In this document: in pieces, positions 7,077 through 15,505 of the stretch
Numbering within the stretch: position 1 is the stretch's first letter
How the letters are laid out: the number at the start of each line of letters is the position of its first letter
Origin: an uncultured Bacteroidota bacterium
Lineage (GTDB): Bacteria; Bacteroidota; Bacteroidia; Flavobacteriales; Flavobacteriaceae
Reading direction: 5' to 3'
DNA: 41,352 bases
NCBI GenBank assembly: GCA_902635965.1
Contig: CACPQA010000016.1
Coordinates: forward strand, 1-41,352
Position numbers and translations under genes: made by a program
The notes under the pieces: model-generated
What the model saw: the letters and a program-made list of their open reading frames with translations, nothing else
Database searches by the model: none
What the model was told of the DNA's origin: nothing

Positions 7077-8159
7077 ATGCTCGAAAAATTTGATGTTATA
7101 AAAAAAAGATTTGAGGAAGTATCGGATTTAATATCTAACCCTGAAACTGTTTCTGATAGGAAAAAATACATTGACCTAAGCAAGGAATACAAGGAGTTAA
7201 GTAAAATAATTGAAAAGTTTAAGATCTATGAAACTACTTTATTAAATGAGTCAGAGGCATTAGATTTAATGAAAGATGAATCGGATCCCGAAATTCAGGA
7301 AATGGCTAGAAAACAACTCGAGGAGTCACGCAACTCAATACCAAAGCTAGAAGATGAATTAAAGTTTCTTCTCATACCCAAAGATCCAGATGATTCTAAA
7401 AATGTTGTTGTTGAAATAAGAGCTGGGACTGGAGGAGATGAGGCCAGTATTTTTGCGGGTGATTTATTCAGAATGTACACAAAATATTGTTTAGATAAAG
7501 GATGGTCTACAAGCACTGTTGATATTAGTGAAGGTACCGCTGGAGGATTTAAGGAGATCATATTTGAAATTGCTGGTGAGGACGTTTATAGTTTTTTGAA
7601 ATTTGAGTCTGGCGTGCATAGAGTGCAGCGTGTGCCCCAAACTGAAACTCAAGGAAGGGTTCATACTTCAGCCGCAACAGTAATGGTCCTTCCAGAAGCA
7701 GAGGAATTTGACATAAAAATAGATATGAATGAAGTTAGAGTTGATTATTTCTGTTCTTCCGGACCTGGTGGGCAGTCGGTAAATACAACGTATTCTGCAG
7801 TTCGATTAACTCATGAGCCAACAGGTATAATTGCTCAATGCCAAGATCAAAAGTCTCAACACAAGAATAAAGAAAAGGCACTCAAAGTTTTAAGATCTAG
7901 ACTTTATGAATTAGAATTGTCTAAAAAAATGGAAGCTGATTCTGAAAAAAGGAATAGTCTGGTTTCATCAGGGGATAGATCAGCTAAAATTAGAACATAC
8001 AATTATCCACAAGGAAGAGTCACTGACCATAGGATAGGACTTACTCTTTATGATTTGCAAAATATAGTCAATGGGAGTATAGATAGACTTATTGAAGAAT
8101 TAAAACTTTACCAAAATACAGAAAAACTCAAAAAAGCTGGAGAAGTTTTTAAAACATGA
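7077..8159 (+). CDS. prfA: Peptide chain release factor 1
   Basis: Cytoplasmic factor that reads UAA and UAG at the ribosomal A site and triggers peptide release. It is 360 residues, typical for RF1. The PCRF domain contains [10 protein letters not shown] (115-124). The codon-recognition loop reads [14 protein letters not shown], with the P-x-T tripeptide at 187-189 that distinguishes RF1 from the SPF of RF2. The catalytic SGPGGQSVN has GGQ at 231-233, whose Gln is normally methylated by PrmC. It overlaps pyrF by four bases (ATGA), so the two are translationally coupled. A good promoter lies directly upstream. Confidence 0.97.
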   Translation: MLEKFDVIKKRFEEVSDLISNPETVSDRKKYIDLSKEYKELSKIIEKFKIYETTLLNESEALDLMKDESDPEIQEMARKQLEESRNSIPKLEDELKFLLIPKDPDDSKNVVVEIRAGTGGDEASIFAGDLFRMYTKYCLDKGWSTSTVDISEGTAGGFKEIIFEIAGEDVYSFLKFESGVHRVQRVPQTETQGRVHTSAATVMVLPEAEEFDIKIDMNEVRVDYFCSSGPGGQSVNTTYSAVRLTHEPTGIIAQCQDQKSQHKNKEKALKVLRSRLYELELSKKMEADSEKRNSLVSSGDRSAKIRTYNYPQGRVTDHRIGLTLYDLQNIVNGSIDRLIEELKLYQNTEKLKKAGEVFKT

Positions 8160-8983
8160 AAATAAGCGATCTAATTGAGCAAATTAAATTAAAAAAATCA
8201 TACCTGTGTGTCGGTATAGACCCCGACTTTGATAAGATTCCAGAGCATATTAAAAACGAAGATGATCCACTTTATTTTTTCTCAAAATCAATAATTGATT
8301 CAACCATAAAATTTTCTGTAGCATTAAAATTTAATATCGCTTTTTTTGAGGCATATGGTGTGGATGGAATTTCATCCTTAGAAAGATTAATTAAATATGT
8401 TAATAAAAAGTATCCTAAGGTGTTTACAATCGCGGATGCTAAAAGAGGCGATATAGGAAACTCTTCAAGTAGGTATGCCAAAGCATATTTTGAAAAATTC
8501 GGTTTTGATTCAATAACAGTGTCACCCTATATGGGAAAAGATTCAATAGAACCTTTTGTAAGTTTTAAGGATCGTTATGCAATTATTTTAGCCCTTACTT
8601 CTAATTCAGGTTCACAAGATTTTCAATTAATCACTTCGGGGCGGAAAAAAGTTTACGAGCGAGTAATAATTGAGTCAAGAAAATGGAATGGAAGCGAAAA
8701 TATGATGTATGTAATCGGTGCTACAAAATCTGAACATCTTGCTAATATTCGACAGATAATTCCAGATTCCTTCCTTCTTATTCCAGGTGTAGGAAAACAG
8801 GGAGGGAGTCTAAAAGAAGTTTCATTTTTTGGAATGAATAATAAAATTGGAATTTTGGTCAACTCCTCAAGATCTATTATTTATGCGTCAAAAAAAGAAG
8901 ATTTTGCTGAAAGGGCAGGTTATGAAGCAAGTAAACTTCGAGATGAAATGGAATTGATTCTAAAAGAAAAAAAAATTATATAA
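8156..8983 (+). CDS. pyrF: Orotidine 5'-phosphate decarboxylase
   Basis: Last step of UMP synthesis: decarboxylation of OMP. It is 275 residues, the longer subfamily used by Bacteroidota, actinobacteria and myxobacteria. The substrate site begins [12 protein letters not shown]. The catalytic Asp-Lys-Asp array is visible as [13 protein letters not shown], and the C-terminal phosphate loop as [10 protein letters not shown] with a downstream NSSRSI. The start ATG overlaps the prfA stop as ATGA. A strong hairpin follows the stop, before the convergent amt gene. Confidence 0.95.
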   Translation: MKISDLIEQIKLKKSYLCVGIDPDFDKIPEHIKNEDDPLYFFSKSIIDSTIKFSVALKFNIAFFEAYGVDGISSLERLIKYVNKKYPKVFTIADAKRGDIGNSSSRYAKAYFEKFGFDSITVSPYMGKDSIEPFVSFKDRYAIILALTSNSGSQDFQLITSGRKKVYERVIIESRKWNGSENMMYVIGATKSEHLANIRQIIPDSFLLIPGVGKQGGSLKEVSFFGMNNKIGILVNSSRSIIYASKKEDFAERAGYEASKLRDEMELILKEKKII

Positions 8984-9022
8984 AAAAATACCCTCCAGCA
9001 AACATGATTTTTGGAGGGTATT
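8982..9022 (-). terminator. Hairpin terminator between pyrF and amt
   Basis: A 10-bp stem (AATACCCTCC at 8987-8996 with GGAGGGTATT at 9013-9022) and a 16-base loop. On the minus strand it is followed by a run of T (8982-8988), so it best ends the amt transcript, 42 bases past that stop. On the plus strand it sits right after the pyrF stop but has only a weak T tract. It probably serves both convergent genes. Confidence 0.75.
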
Positions 9023-9064
9023 AAACTTAACTTTCTATAAAATCTTTTATAAAAAGGGTCTACT

Positions 9065-10306
9065 CTAGTTTTTATTGGTGCTAAAATCAGCATATGCATC
9101 CATTGAATGCTCGGAAATATCTAAACCTTTAAGTTCCTCTTCTTCGCTAACTCTAATACCAACTATTGTTTTTATAGCTAATATAATAATGCCTGCGCAA
9201 ACAACGCTAAATGCCCCAATAACTCCTACACCGATTAGTTGATTGATAAATTGATCGACACTGGCCATAGCACCGAATATACCAACGGCAAGTGTACCCC
9301 ATATTCCGCAAATTAAATGTACAGCAATTGCACCAACAGGATCATCTAACTTAAGCTTGTCTATAAGAGATACGCCAAGTGGCAGAATTATACCTGCAAT
9401 AATTCCAATTAAAGTTGCATCCATTGGACTCATTTGATCGGCCCCAGCAGTAATACCTACCAAACCTCCTAAAACTCCGTTCATAAACATAGTCAAATCA
9501 TATGTTTTGTAAAGGATATTTGAAAAAATAGCAGCAGAAACACCCCCTGCAGCTGCAGCAATACAAGTTGTAACTAGAGTAAGAGATGTTAATTCGGGAT
9601 CAGCCGAAAGAACAGAACCACCGTTAAAACCAAACCAACCTAACCAAAGAATTAAAACCCCTGCGGCTGAAAGTGGAAGATTGTGTCCGGGAATCGCTCT
9701 TGGTTTTCCATCTTCACCAAATTTACCTATTCTAGCACCTAAAAAATATACCACTACAAGTGCTCCCCATCCGCCTACGGAATGAACAAGTGTTGAACCG
9801 GCAAAATCATAGAATCCAAGGGCATCTAAAAATCCTCCTCCCCATTTCCAAGATCCTATAATGGGATAGACCAACCCAACATAAAAAATTGTAAATAACA
9901 TAAATGCATTAAGTTTTATTCTCTCTGCTACTGCTCCTGAAACAATTGTAGCTGCAGTGGCTGCAAACATACCTTGAAATAGAAAGTCTGTCCACCAAGT
10001 ATATCCACCATCTGCATATCCAGGTGTCATACCTCCTTCTGGAGCACCAATTCCAAAACCTGCAAATTTAAAAAAGCCTGCAGAACCTTCTTCAAAACCA
10101 GGATACATTAAATTGAACCCCCCTATCATATATAATAGAAGACCAATTGTAATTACAAAAAAGTTTTTGAATAATATATTAACTGTATTTTTTTGCCTTG
10201 TTAGTCCAATTTCTAAAAAAGAGAAACCTAAGTGCATAAAAAATACTAAACCAGTACAGATCATCATCCATACATTATTTGCTGTAAATAAAGCTGTATT
10301 TTCCAT
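9065..10306 (-). CDS. amt: Ammonium transporter (Amt family), copy 1
   Basis: An inner-membrane ammonium channel of 413 residues with about 11 helices. The conserved pore Asp is in FYDFAGSTLVHSVGGW (Asp167) with pore His175, and the second pore His is His330 in AIAVHLICGIWG. Phe-gate regions appear as FQGMFAATAAT and GWFGFNGGS. There is no cleavable signal, and the C-terminal tail RVSEEEELKGLDISEH is the cytoplasmic segment that contacts P-II in AmtB-GlnK complexes. It starts 4 bases after glnK, the classic glnK-amtB arrangement in the same order. Together with the second Amt and the porin upstream it forms an ammonium-uptake locus. The two Amt copies are clearly diverged, not a recent duplication. 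Confidence 0.96.
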   Translation of the reverse strand: MENTALFTANNVWMMICTGLVFFMHLGFSFLEIGLTRQKNTVNILFKNFFVITIGLLLYMIGGFNLMYPGFEEGSAGFFKFAGFGIGAPEGGMTPGYADGGYTWWTDFLFQGMFAATAATIVSGAVAERIKLNAFMLFTIFYVGLVYPIIGSWKWGGGFLDALGFYDFAGSTLVHSVGGWGALVVVYFLGARIGKFGEDGKPRAIPGHNLPLSAAGVLILWLGWFGFNGGSVLSADPELTSLTLVTTCIAAAAGGVSAAIFSNILYKTYDLTMFMNGVLGGLVGITAGADQMSPMDATLIGIIAGIILPLGVSLIDKLKLDDPVGAIAVHLICGIWGTLAVGIFGAMASVDQFINQLIGVGVIGAFSVVCAGIIILAIKTIVGIRVSEEEELKGLDISEHSMDAYADFSTNKN

Positions 10307-10310
10307 TTTT

Positions 10311-10649
10311 TTAATTTAAAGTTTTACCACCACGTTCCCCAGTTCTAATCCTTACTGCATCTTCAATTGGGAGAACAAATATTTTACCATCTCCAATTTT
10401 ATCTGTTGCTCCAGATTTTACAATTGCATTGATGGTTTTTTCCACATAATCGTCGTTTACAACAATTGATAAAAAACGTCTTTGTATATCAGATGTAGAA
10501 TAACTTATTCCTCTGTATACTTGCCCTTGTTTTTCATTTCCTATTCCAGTTACATCCCAATAACTAAAAAAGTTTACATCTACTTCATGAAGGGCATCTC
10601 TTACTTCAGAAAATTTAGATTTTCTAATGATTGCTTCAATTTTTTTCAT
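10311..10649 (-). CDS. glnK: P-II family nitrogen regulator with shortened, divergent T-loop
   Basis: A 112-residue cytoplasmic trimeric signal protein expected to bind ATP/ADP and plug the adjacent Amt channel. The ATP-site motifs KIGDGKIFV and VRIRTGE are intact. The T-loop differs from E. coli GlnB/GlnK. After GIG (35-37) it reads NEKQGQVYRGISY, one residue shorter than RQKGHxELYRGAEY, with Glu where Gln39 (a 2-oxoglutarate/Mg contact) should be. Tyr50 aligns with the uridylylated Tyr51, and Arg57 replaces Lys58. I recall similar loops in other flavobacterial P-II proteins, so this is probably a lineage form, but 2-oxoglutarate sensing may differ. The glnK/glnB choice rests on adjacency to amt. 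Confidence 0.9.
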   Translation of the reverse strand: MKKIEAIIRKSKFSEVRDALHEVDVNFFSYWDVTGIGNEKQGQVYRGISYSTSDIQRRFLSIVVNDDYVEKTINAIVKSGATDKIGDGKIFVLPIEDAVRIRTGERGGKTLN

Positions 10650-10770
10650 AATATTTTAATTTATGGTCGAAGCTAACATTATACATTGGCATATCAATAT
10701 TTTGAAATAATAAAATATTAACTAATTCAAAGATTATTGTTGATAAACTGTTATGATTATTCAAATAAAT

Positions 10771-10817
10771 TAAATAAAACCCCCCCAAAGCAAAACAAAA
10801 TGAATGCAAAGGAGGGG
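10771..10817 (-). terminator. Probable terminator after the porin gene
   Basis: A C run at 10780-10786 can pair with GGAGGGG at 10811-10817 (six G-C pairs around one mismatch) across a 24-base loop. On the minus strand it is followed by TTTTATTT. It lies just past the porin stop and would separate amt2-porin from glnK-amt. The long loop and mismatch make it less certain than the other two terminators. The rest of the 190-base gap holds no gene. Confidence 0.5.
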
Positions 10818-10839
10818 AAACCAAACAATTAATCAAACA

Positions 10840-11889
10840 CTAAAATGCATAAATAGCCGCTAGAATAAATGAGGCTAAATTATCTGTTGTTCCAGTTAAA
10901 GATTTTTGATAGAATTCTGCTGACCCAGAGTCAACCCTAATTTCAGGTTTTATTGTTAAATTACCAGATGTGTAACTTCCTGTAATTGTAAAAGATGTAT
11001 TATCTTGATCAGTACCACCTACACCATCTAAAATACCAGTATCATCATTAAATATCTCTCCTCTTAAACCTATTGAAAACGTTTCGCTCAATGCCAATTG
11101 TGGATAAAGAGCCACTCCTGAAAATTTTCCAGCACCGTCTATATCAGCCGATGTTGCATTTATTCCTAGAAAAAACGAATCACTTAAATCAAAACCACCT
11201 GTAAAGTCAATTTGTGTGTAACCATCACCAGCTAACAAATTTATATATTGTCCAGATATACCTAGCTGTGCTCCAAACATATAAGAATCAAACGGTTCAA
11301 GAGATCCGTTACTTGAGGGTGAATCAAATGTATCTGCAAGGCTATCAAAATTACCTTCAGTGAAATCAGTTTGATTCATTACCCCTAACATCAGTGAAGT
11401 TTTTTCGCTTAAGGTGAAATCTGCTTTTATACCAGTATGGGAGAAAGGGCCATAGGAAAACATGTAAGATGTTGAATAGTTAAAATTTGCAGTTGGCGAA
11501 ATAACTTCATATCCTAGGAAAGTATTCCAGTTTCCTAAGGTAAGAGTGAAATTATCACTAACATTCAAATAGGCATACAATTGATTTACAATATTCGAGG
11601 ATCCATTGGAGGCAAAAACAGCGTCCGTACCTCTTGGACCGTAGACTAAATCAGCAACAAACCCAGATTTCTCCCCTTCATAGGAAAGGACAATATTTGC
11701 CATACCAAGTGCGAAACCTGGCAGATTAGCAAAAGATGTACCTGGAGCATAATCAGCACTCCTAAAGTAAGTATCTATTGATCCCGCAACAGAAAAGGTT
11801 GGTTTTTCCTCTGTCTCTTCTTCTTGAGCACTTAGGGCAAAACAAGTTATAAATGAGACAAAATATGTTATAAATTTTAAATTTTTCAT
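10840..11889 (-). CDS. Outer-membrane beta-barrel porin of the ammonium locus
   Basis: A 349-residue protein with a signal peptide (cut after FALSA, near residue 21), followed by alternating amphipathic strands throughout. It ends IYAF, a C-terminal aromatic typical of outer-membrane barrels. It resembles the OmpL-like bbp2 family: SVAGSIDTYFRSADY, GMANIVLSYEG, FVADLVYGPRG and LTLGNWNTFLGYEVISP are characteristic. The gene lies 21 bases after the second amt and before glnK. The natural inference is a nitrogen-responsive diffusion channel feeding the Amt pair. Whether it conducts ammonium, other cations or small N compounds is not readable from sequence. Barrel assignment is confident, substrate is inference. 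Confidence 0.82.
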   Translation of the reverse strand: MKNLKFITYFVSFITCFALSAQEEETEEKPTFSVAGSIDTYFRSADYAPGTSFANLPGFALGMANIVLSYEGEKSGFVADLVYGPRGTDAVFASNGSSNIVNQLYAYLNVSDNFTLTLGNWNTFLGYEVISPTANFNYSTSYMFSYGPFSHTGIKADFTLSEKTSLMLGVMNQTDFTEGNFDSLADTFDSPSSNGSLEPFDSYMFGAQLGISGQYINLLAGDGYTQIDFTGGFDLSDSFFLGINATSADIDGAGKFSGVALYPQLALSETFSIGLRGEIFNDDTGILDGVGGTDQDNTSFTITGSYTSGNLTIKPEIRVDSGSAEFYQKSLTGTTDNLASFILAAIYAF

Positions 11890-11910
11890 GTTTATATAGT
11901 TTTTAATTAA

Positions 11911-13191
11911 TTATTTTTTTTTGTTTTGTTTAATCCAGGCTTCGAATCCACCACCTTCAAATCCACCTATTCCGTGTTCTTCTTCGTCAAGACCATTGAT
12001 TTCAACTTCTTCTGAAACTCTCAAGCCGATCGTAGATTTTAAAATACCAAATCCAATCAGTGCTGTTATCGTAGCCCAAGCGCCGTAAGCCAAAACCCCT
12101 ATTGCCTGTATACCAAATTGTGATGCTCCGCCACCATTAAATAATCCTATTCCAGCGTCACCGTCTACACCCCATAATCCAATCACTAGGGTACCCCATG
12201 CACCGGCGATCCCGTGGGCAGAAGCAGCACCAACAGCATCATCAATTTTTAAGACTTTATCAATAAATTCAATCGAAAAAACTACAATTATTCCACCTAT
12301 TAATCCAGCCATAAAGCCTCCCCCAAATGTCATGTTACCGCAGCCGGCCGTAATTGATACAAGGCCTGCGATAGCACCATTTAATGTCATTCCTAGGTTT
12401 GGTTTTCCATCTTTAATCCAGGTTGTAGCCATTGCACCTACAGCTCCAGCAGCAGCGGCAATATTTGTAACCATTACAACAGCAGAAGCAGCAGCAGAAT
12501 CGTCTCCACCCCATGCAAGTTGAGAACCGCCATTGAATCCAAACCATCCTAACCATAATATAAAAACACCTAGTGCACCTAATAGAAGGTTGTGTCCAGG
12601 AATAACATTTGACTTTCCATCAACGTATTTCCCAAGTCTTGGTCCTACCATCCAAGCACCAACAAGTGCAGCCCAACCACCAACTGAATGGACGATTGAA
12701 GATCCAGCAAAATCAATAAAGCCTAAGTTAGCTAACCATCCGTCACCGTTCCACTGCCATCCACCAGATATTGGGTATATAAGTGCAGTTAAAAAAACTG
12801 TAAAGAAAACGTAGGTTGTATATTTTGTCCTTCCTGCTATTGCACCAGAAACAATCGTTGCAGCTGTTGCACAAAAAACAGTTTGGAAGAAAACATCATG
12901 AGCCCCATCGCCAGGATTAAAAAAGATATCAGATGTAGCAATATAACCATTGGAAGCTCCATACATTAATCCATAGCCAATGATCCAATATGAAATAGTT
13001 CCGACTGAAATATCGAGAATATTTTTCATCGATATATTTACTGCATTCTTCGATCTTGTAAAACCTGATTCTACAAGAGTAAAGCCAGCTTGCATAAAAA
13101 ACACTAATATACCAGACAGCAAAATCCAAAGGATAGTGAAATCTGCATTAGCATCTAAAGCAATAAAATTTAGAAATAAAAAGTTGTTCAT
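11911..13191 (-). CDS. amt: Ammonium transporter (Amt family), copy 2
   Basis: An inner-membrane Amt channel of 426 residues, clearly different from copy 1. Pore residues are intact: Asp160 and His168 in FIDFAGSSIVHSVGGW, and His326 in GAASAHGIAGAWG. Phe-gate regions are VFFQTVFCATAAT and GWFGFNGGSQ. The cytoplasmic tail RVSEEVEINGLDEEEHG is followed by a Gly-rich segment and a Lys-rich end. It is first in the minus-strand amt-porin-glnK-amt series, after 173 bases with no recognisable gene. I could not find an exact TAnnTTTG box directly upstream, which leaves room for regulated transcription. Two Amt types often differ in affinity or P-II control; which is which cannot be told here. Confidence 0.96.
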   Translation of the reverse strand: MNNFLFLNFIALDANADFTILWILLSGILVFFMQAGFTLVESGFTRSKNAVNISMKNILDISVGTISYWIIGYGLMYGASNGYIATSDIFFNPGDGAHDVFFQTVFCATAATIVSGAIAGRTKYTTYVFFTVFLTALIYPISGGWQWNGDGWLANLGFIDFAGSSIVHSVGGWAALVGAWMVGPRLGKYVDGKSNVIPGHNLLLGALGVFILWLGWFGFNGGSQLAWGGDDSAAASAVVMVTNIAAAAGAVGAMATTWIKDGKPNLGMTLNGAIAGLVSITAGCGNMTFGGGFMAGLIGGIIVVFSIEFIDKVLKIDDAVGAASAHGIAGAWGTLVIGLWGVDGDAGIGLFNGGGASQFGIQAIGVLAYGAWATITALIGFGILKSTIGLRVSEEVEINGLDEEEHGIGGFEGGGFEAWIKQNKKK

Positions 13192-13364
13192 TTTGTTTAT
13201 GTTTTAGTTGTTAAAACCGTAAAACTATTAAACAAAAAAAACGAAGTTAAATAATTAAAAAATTTTTATTAAGAATTATGAAGTACGTAATTTCTGTACA
13301 ATGAAATTTTAGACATACTTAAATTTATATCATCAAAATTGAGAATTATTTAAAAAAACTGAGA

Positions 13365-13736
13365 TTATCTAAAAATTAAAAAACCAAGAGCTATAGAAAT
13401 AAATCCTAAAAAAAAATTTATACTAAAATAAGGTATAATGTTTTGATAATTTTCGTTTTTCAACATTTCAAAAATATCCAGCATAAACGTTGAAAATGTC
13501 GTCAAGCCTCCACAAAATCCAACAGAAATAAATAAAAATATATCTTTTTTTGGGATATCATTTCTATCATAATAAGCAATTAATAAACCAATAATAAAAC
13601 ATCCAACCAAATTGGATATAGAAGTTCCTATCGGGAAAGAAATTAAATTTTTGTTGGAGTATTTTGTGACTATGAATCTAAATAAACTACCAATTCCTCC
13701 ACCAAAGAAAACCAAAATTATAGATTTTAAGTCCAA
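13365..13736 (-). CDS. crcB: Fluoride channel CrcB/Fluc
   Basis: A 123-residue inner-membrane protein with four hydrophobic helices, the size of a single Fluc subunit, which forms an antiparallel dimer exporting fluoride. Family motifs are FFGGGIGSLFRF (helix 1), GTSISNLVGCFIIGLL (helix 2 with the conserved Asn) and GFCGGLTTFSTF (the helix 3 break and Phe-box region). The start is TTG 13736: the frame has no ATG between an upstream stop and the first helix, and the TTG gives the expected N-terminus. It lies 26 bases after a small membrane protein gene. No fluoride riboswitch is evident upstream. Confidence 0.93.
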   Translation of the reverse strand: MDLKSIILVFFGGGIGSLFRFIVTKYSNKNLISFPIGTSISNLVGCFIIGLLIAYYDRNDIPKKDIFLFISVGFCGGLTTFSTFMLDIFEMLKNENYQNIIPYFSINFFLGFISIALGFLIFR

Positions 13737-13762
13737 GTTTGTGATAATTGATTAAATCAAAA

Positions 13763-13951
13763 TTAGTCTATTAAAAAATACTTGATACAAAATAATACAA
13801 AGAAAAACAAAATGAAGGCGAGCAAAATTTTATAACTATCTCTGTAAAATAAATTAATAGTTTTTCTATCCCGTTTATAAGAAAAATAAATAATTACTGT
13901 AAATGAAATAAAAAAAAATAAAGCGAAAACAATTTGACCTGCAGTAAACAT
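13763..13951 (-). CDS. Small two-helix membrane protein
   Basis: A 62-residue protein. Two hydrophobic helices (about 5-23 and 41-60) flank a basic loop YKRDRKTINLFYRDSYK. I recall similar short proteins (starting MFTAGQ, with a charged loop then a second helix) in other flavobacteria, so I treat it as real rather than a chance frame. It has an ATG start and is followed by crcB after 26 bases. It is divergent from the MazG-like gene with a 42-base gap. The function is unknown; association with crcB is only by position. Confidence 0.68.
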   Translation of the reverse strand: MFTAGQIVFALFFFISFTVIIYFSYKRDRKTINLFYRDSYKILLAFILFFFVLFCIKYFLID

Positions 13952-13993
13952 TGATTATTTTACAATTTAATTCCGAAACTAATAAATATTTTC

Positions 13994-14383
13994 ATGATAA
14001 AAAAAGAGTTAGAATCAGTAAAGTTATTTCACAAAAAGTTTAATATAGATTATTTGAATGAGCCTAAGGCAAATATACCAGATAAAATCAAAGAGTTAAG
14101 ATTCAAATTAATGGAGGAAGAAAATTTAGAATATTTAAAAGCTACTAAAGAAAATGATATTGTTGAAATTGCAGACGCTCTAGGAGACATGCTTTATATT
14201 CTTTGTGGTACTATAATAAGTCATGGTCTTCAAAATAAAATTGAAGAAATTTTTCAAGAAATTCAAAACTCCAATATGAGTAAACTTGGTGATAATGGAA
14301 AGCCAATTTATAGAGATGATGGCAAAGTTTTAAAAGGTCCTAATTATTTTAAACCTGATATCAGAAAAATACTTAAACTTTAA
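13994..14383 (+). CDS. MazG-like nucleoside triphosphate pyrophosphohydrolase
   Basis: A 129-residue all-alpha NTP-PPase-like protein, likely cytoplasmic. The magnesium-binding pattern is visible as KLMEEENLEYLKA followed by EIADALGDMLYILCG, the EExxE...ExxD signature of MazG/HisE-type enzymes. It probably hydrolyses a (possibly non-canonical) nucleotide triphosphate to monophosphate and pyrophosphate. The C-terminal segment YRDDGKVLKGPNYFKPD is typical of the single-domain phage-like and flavobacterial members rather than of HisE in histidine synthesis. The 3' end overlaps the convergent ilvE by 11 bases. Substrate unknown. Confidence 0.83.
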   Translation: MIKKELESVKLFHKKFNIDYLNEPKANIPDKIKELRFKLMEEENLEYLKATKENDIVEIADALGDMLYILCGTIISHGLQNKIEEIFQEIQNSNMSKLGDNGKPIYRDDGKVLKGPNYFKPDIRKILKL

Positions 14384-15431
14384 TTGCACTAACTTCTGAC
14401 CTCCAACCATAGGGATCCGGGGTTAAATTATATTGAATTTTTGTTATGATGGACTTTAAAGTTGCAGCATAACTATTTTCAATTTTTTTTAGATTGTAAT
14501 TTTTTCCTTTATATCCAAAGCTTGAAATTTCACTAACTAGAACAGCAGTTCCAGAACCAAAAATTTCATTAAGTATTCCTTTTGAATGGGCTTCAATGAC
14601 CTCATCAATAGAAATATGCCTCACCTCAACATTAATATTGTTATCTTCTGCGATCTTGATAATACTTTTTCTGGTTATGCCGTCAAGAATTGTATCCGTA
14701 GTTGGTGCTGTAATTAGAGTATTGTCTATTCGAAAAAAGATATTCATTGTCCCAGCTTCTTCTAATAGTTTATGATTTTTTGAATCAGTCCATATAATTT
14801 GATCATAACCTTGTCTTTGAGCCAAACTTGTTGGATAAAATTGTGATCCATAATTACCAGCAGCTTTTGCATATCCAACTCCACCACTAGCTGCTCTTGA
14901 ATATTTCTCAGCCACTAAAACTTTAATTGAGCCTGTGTAATAGCTTTGCACAGGGGACAAAATAATCATAAATTTATATTTATTTGACGGAGCGGCTGCT
15001 ATACAATGTTCACTTCCAAAAATAAATGGCCTTATGTACACAGAATTTCCAATTCCAGGTTTTACCCAACCCTTATCAAGTGTTAATAACTCATTCAAAG
15101 CGGACAAAAAAATGTTTTCTCCAAGTTCAGGCATAGCCAATCTTTCAGATGAAATCGTTATCCTTTTATAATTCTCGGTAGGTCTAAAAAGCCAAACTTT
15201 TCCTAAGTCGTCTTTGTAAGCCTTCATGCCTTCAAAAACAGCTTGTCCGTAATGTAAAACATTTGCAGAAGGTTCTATCTCTATCGGCTTGTAAGGAATA
15301 ATCCTTGGATCATCCCATTTTCCATCTTCGTAATCACAAACAAACATATGATCTGTAAAAATTTCTCCAAATTTTAAATTATTAAAATCTGTGCTTTCTA
15401 ATCTCGAAGTGGAAGTTTTTTCTATTCGCAT
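14373..15431 (-). CDS. ilvE: Branched-chain amino acid aminotransferase
   Basis: PLP-dependent transamination of leucine, isoleucine and valine with 2-oxoglutarate, cytoplasmic. It is 352 residues, fold-type IV, the longer eukaryote-like BCAT subgroup. Evidence: NVLHYGQAVFEGMKAYK near residue 60, RPFIFGSE, the PLP-lysine region GVGYAKAAGNYG, LLEEAGTMNIFF and the phosphate-binding LDGITRKSIIKIA. The start ATG 15431 is preceded by a 16-bp palindrome and a TAAATTTG box (15480-15487 on the plus strand as CAAATTTA), without a clear -33 element. Confidence 0.95.
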   Translation of the reverse strand: MRIEKTSTSRLESTDFNNLKFGEIFTDHMFVCDYEDGKWDDPRIIPYKPIEIEPSANVLHYGQAVFEGMKAYKDDLGKVWLFRPTENYKRITISSERLAMPELGENIFLSALNELLTLDKGWVKPGIGNSVYIRPFIFGSEHCIAAAPSNKYKFMIILSPVQSYYTGSIKVLVAEKYSRAASGGVGYAKAAGNYGSQFYPTSLAQRQGYDQIIWTDSKNHKLLEEAGTMNIFFRIDNTLITAPTTDTILDGITRKSIIKIAEDNNINVEVRHISIDEVIEAHSKGILNEIFGSGTAVLVSEISSFGYKGKNYNLKKIENSYAATLKSIITKIQYNLTPDPYGWRSEVSAIKV

Positions 15432-15448
15432 ATAAACTAATAAAAACT

Positions 15449-15464
15449 AATTTAGTACTAAATT
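15449..15464. repeat. Perfect 16-bp palindrome in the ilvE leader
   Basis: AATTTAGTACTAAATT is perfectly self-complementary and sits in the 74-base gap between divergent ilvE and mnmD, 18 bases before the ilvE ATG. It could be an operator, but palindromes of this AT-rich composition are expected now and then by chance in a window of this size. Confidence 0.3.
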
Positions 15465-15505
15465 TAATATTTATACCAACAAATTTACATTTTGAAAGTT
15501 ATTTA

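Noticed and set aside
12332-12814. Plus-strand open frames opposite the second amt
   Set aside because: They are shadows of a strongly conserved Amt gene, with Pro/Ala-rich translations and no start context.
13192-13364. Regulatory RNA, fluoride riboswitch or sigma-54 site between crcB and amt2
   Set aside because: No convincing structure, riboswitch core or GG-N10-GC pattern; only a weak GTAC...GTAC repeat is visible. A riboswitch for crcB would have to lie on its other side.
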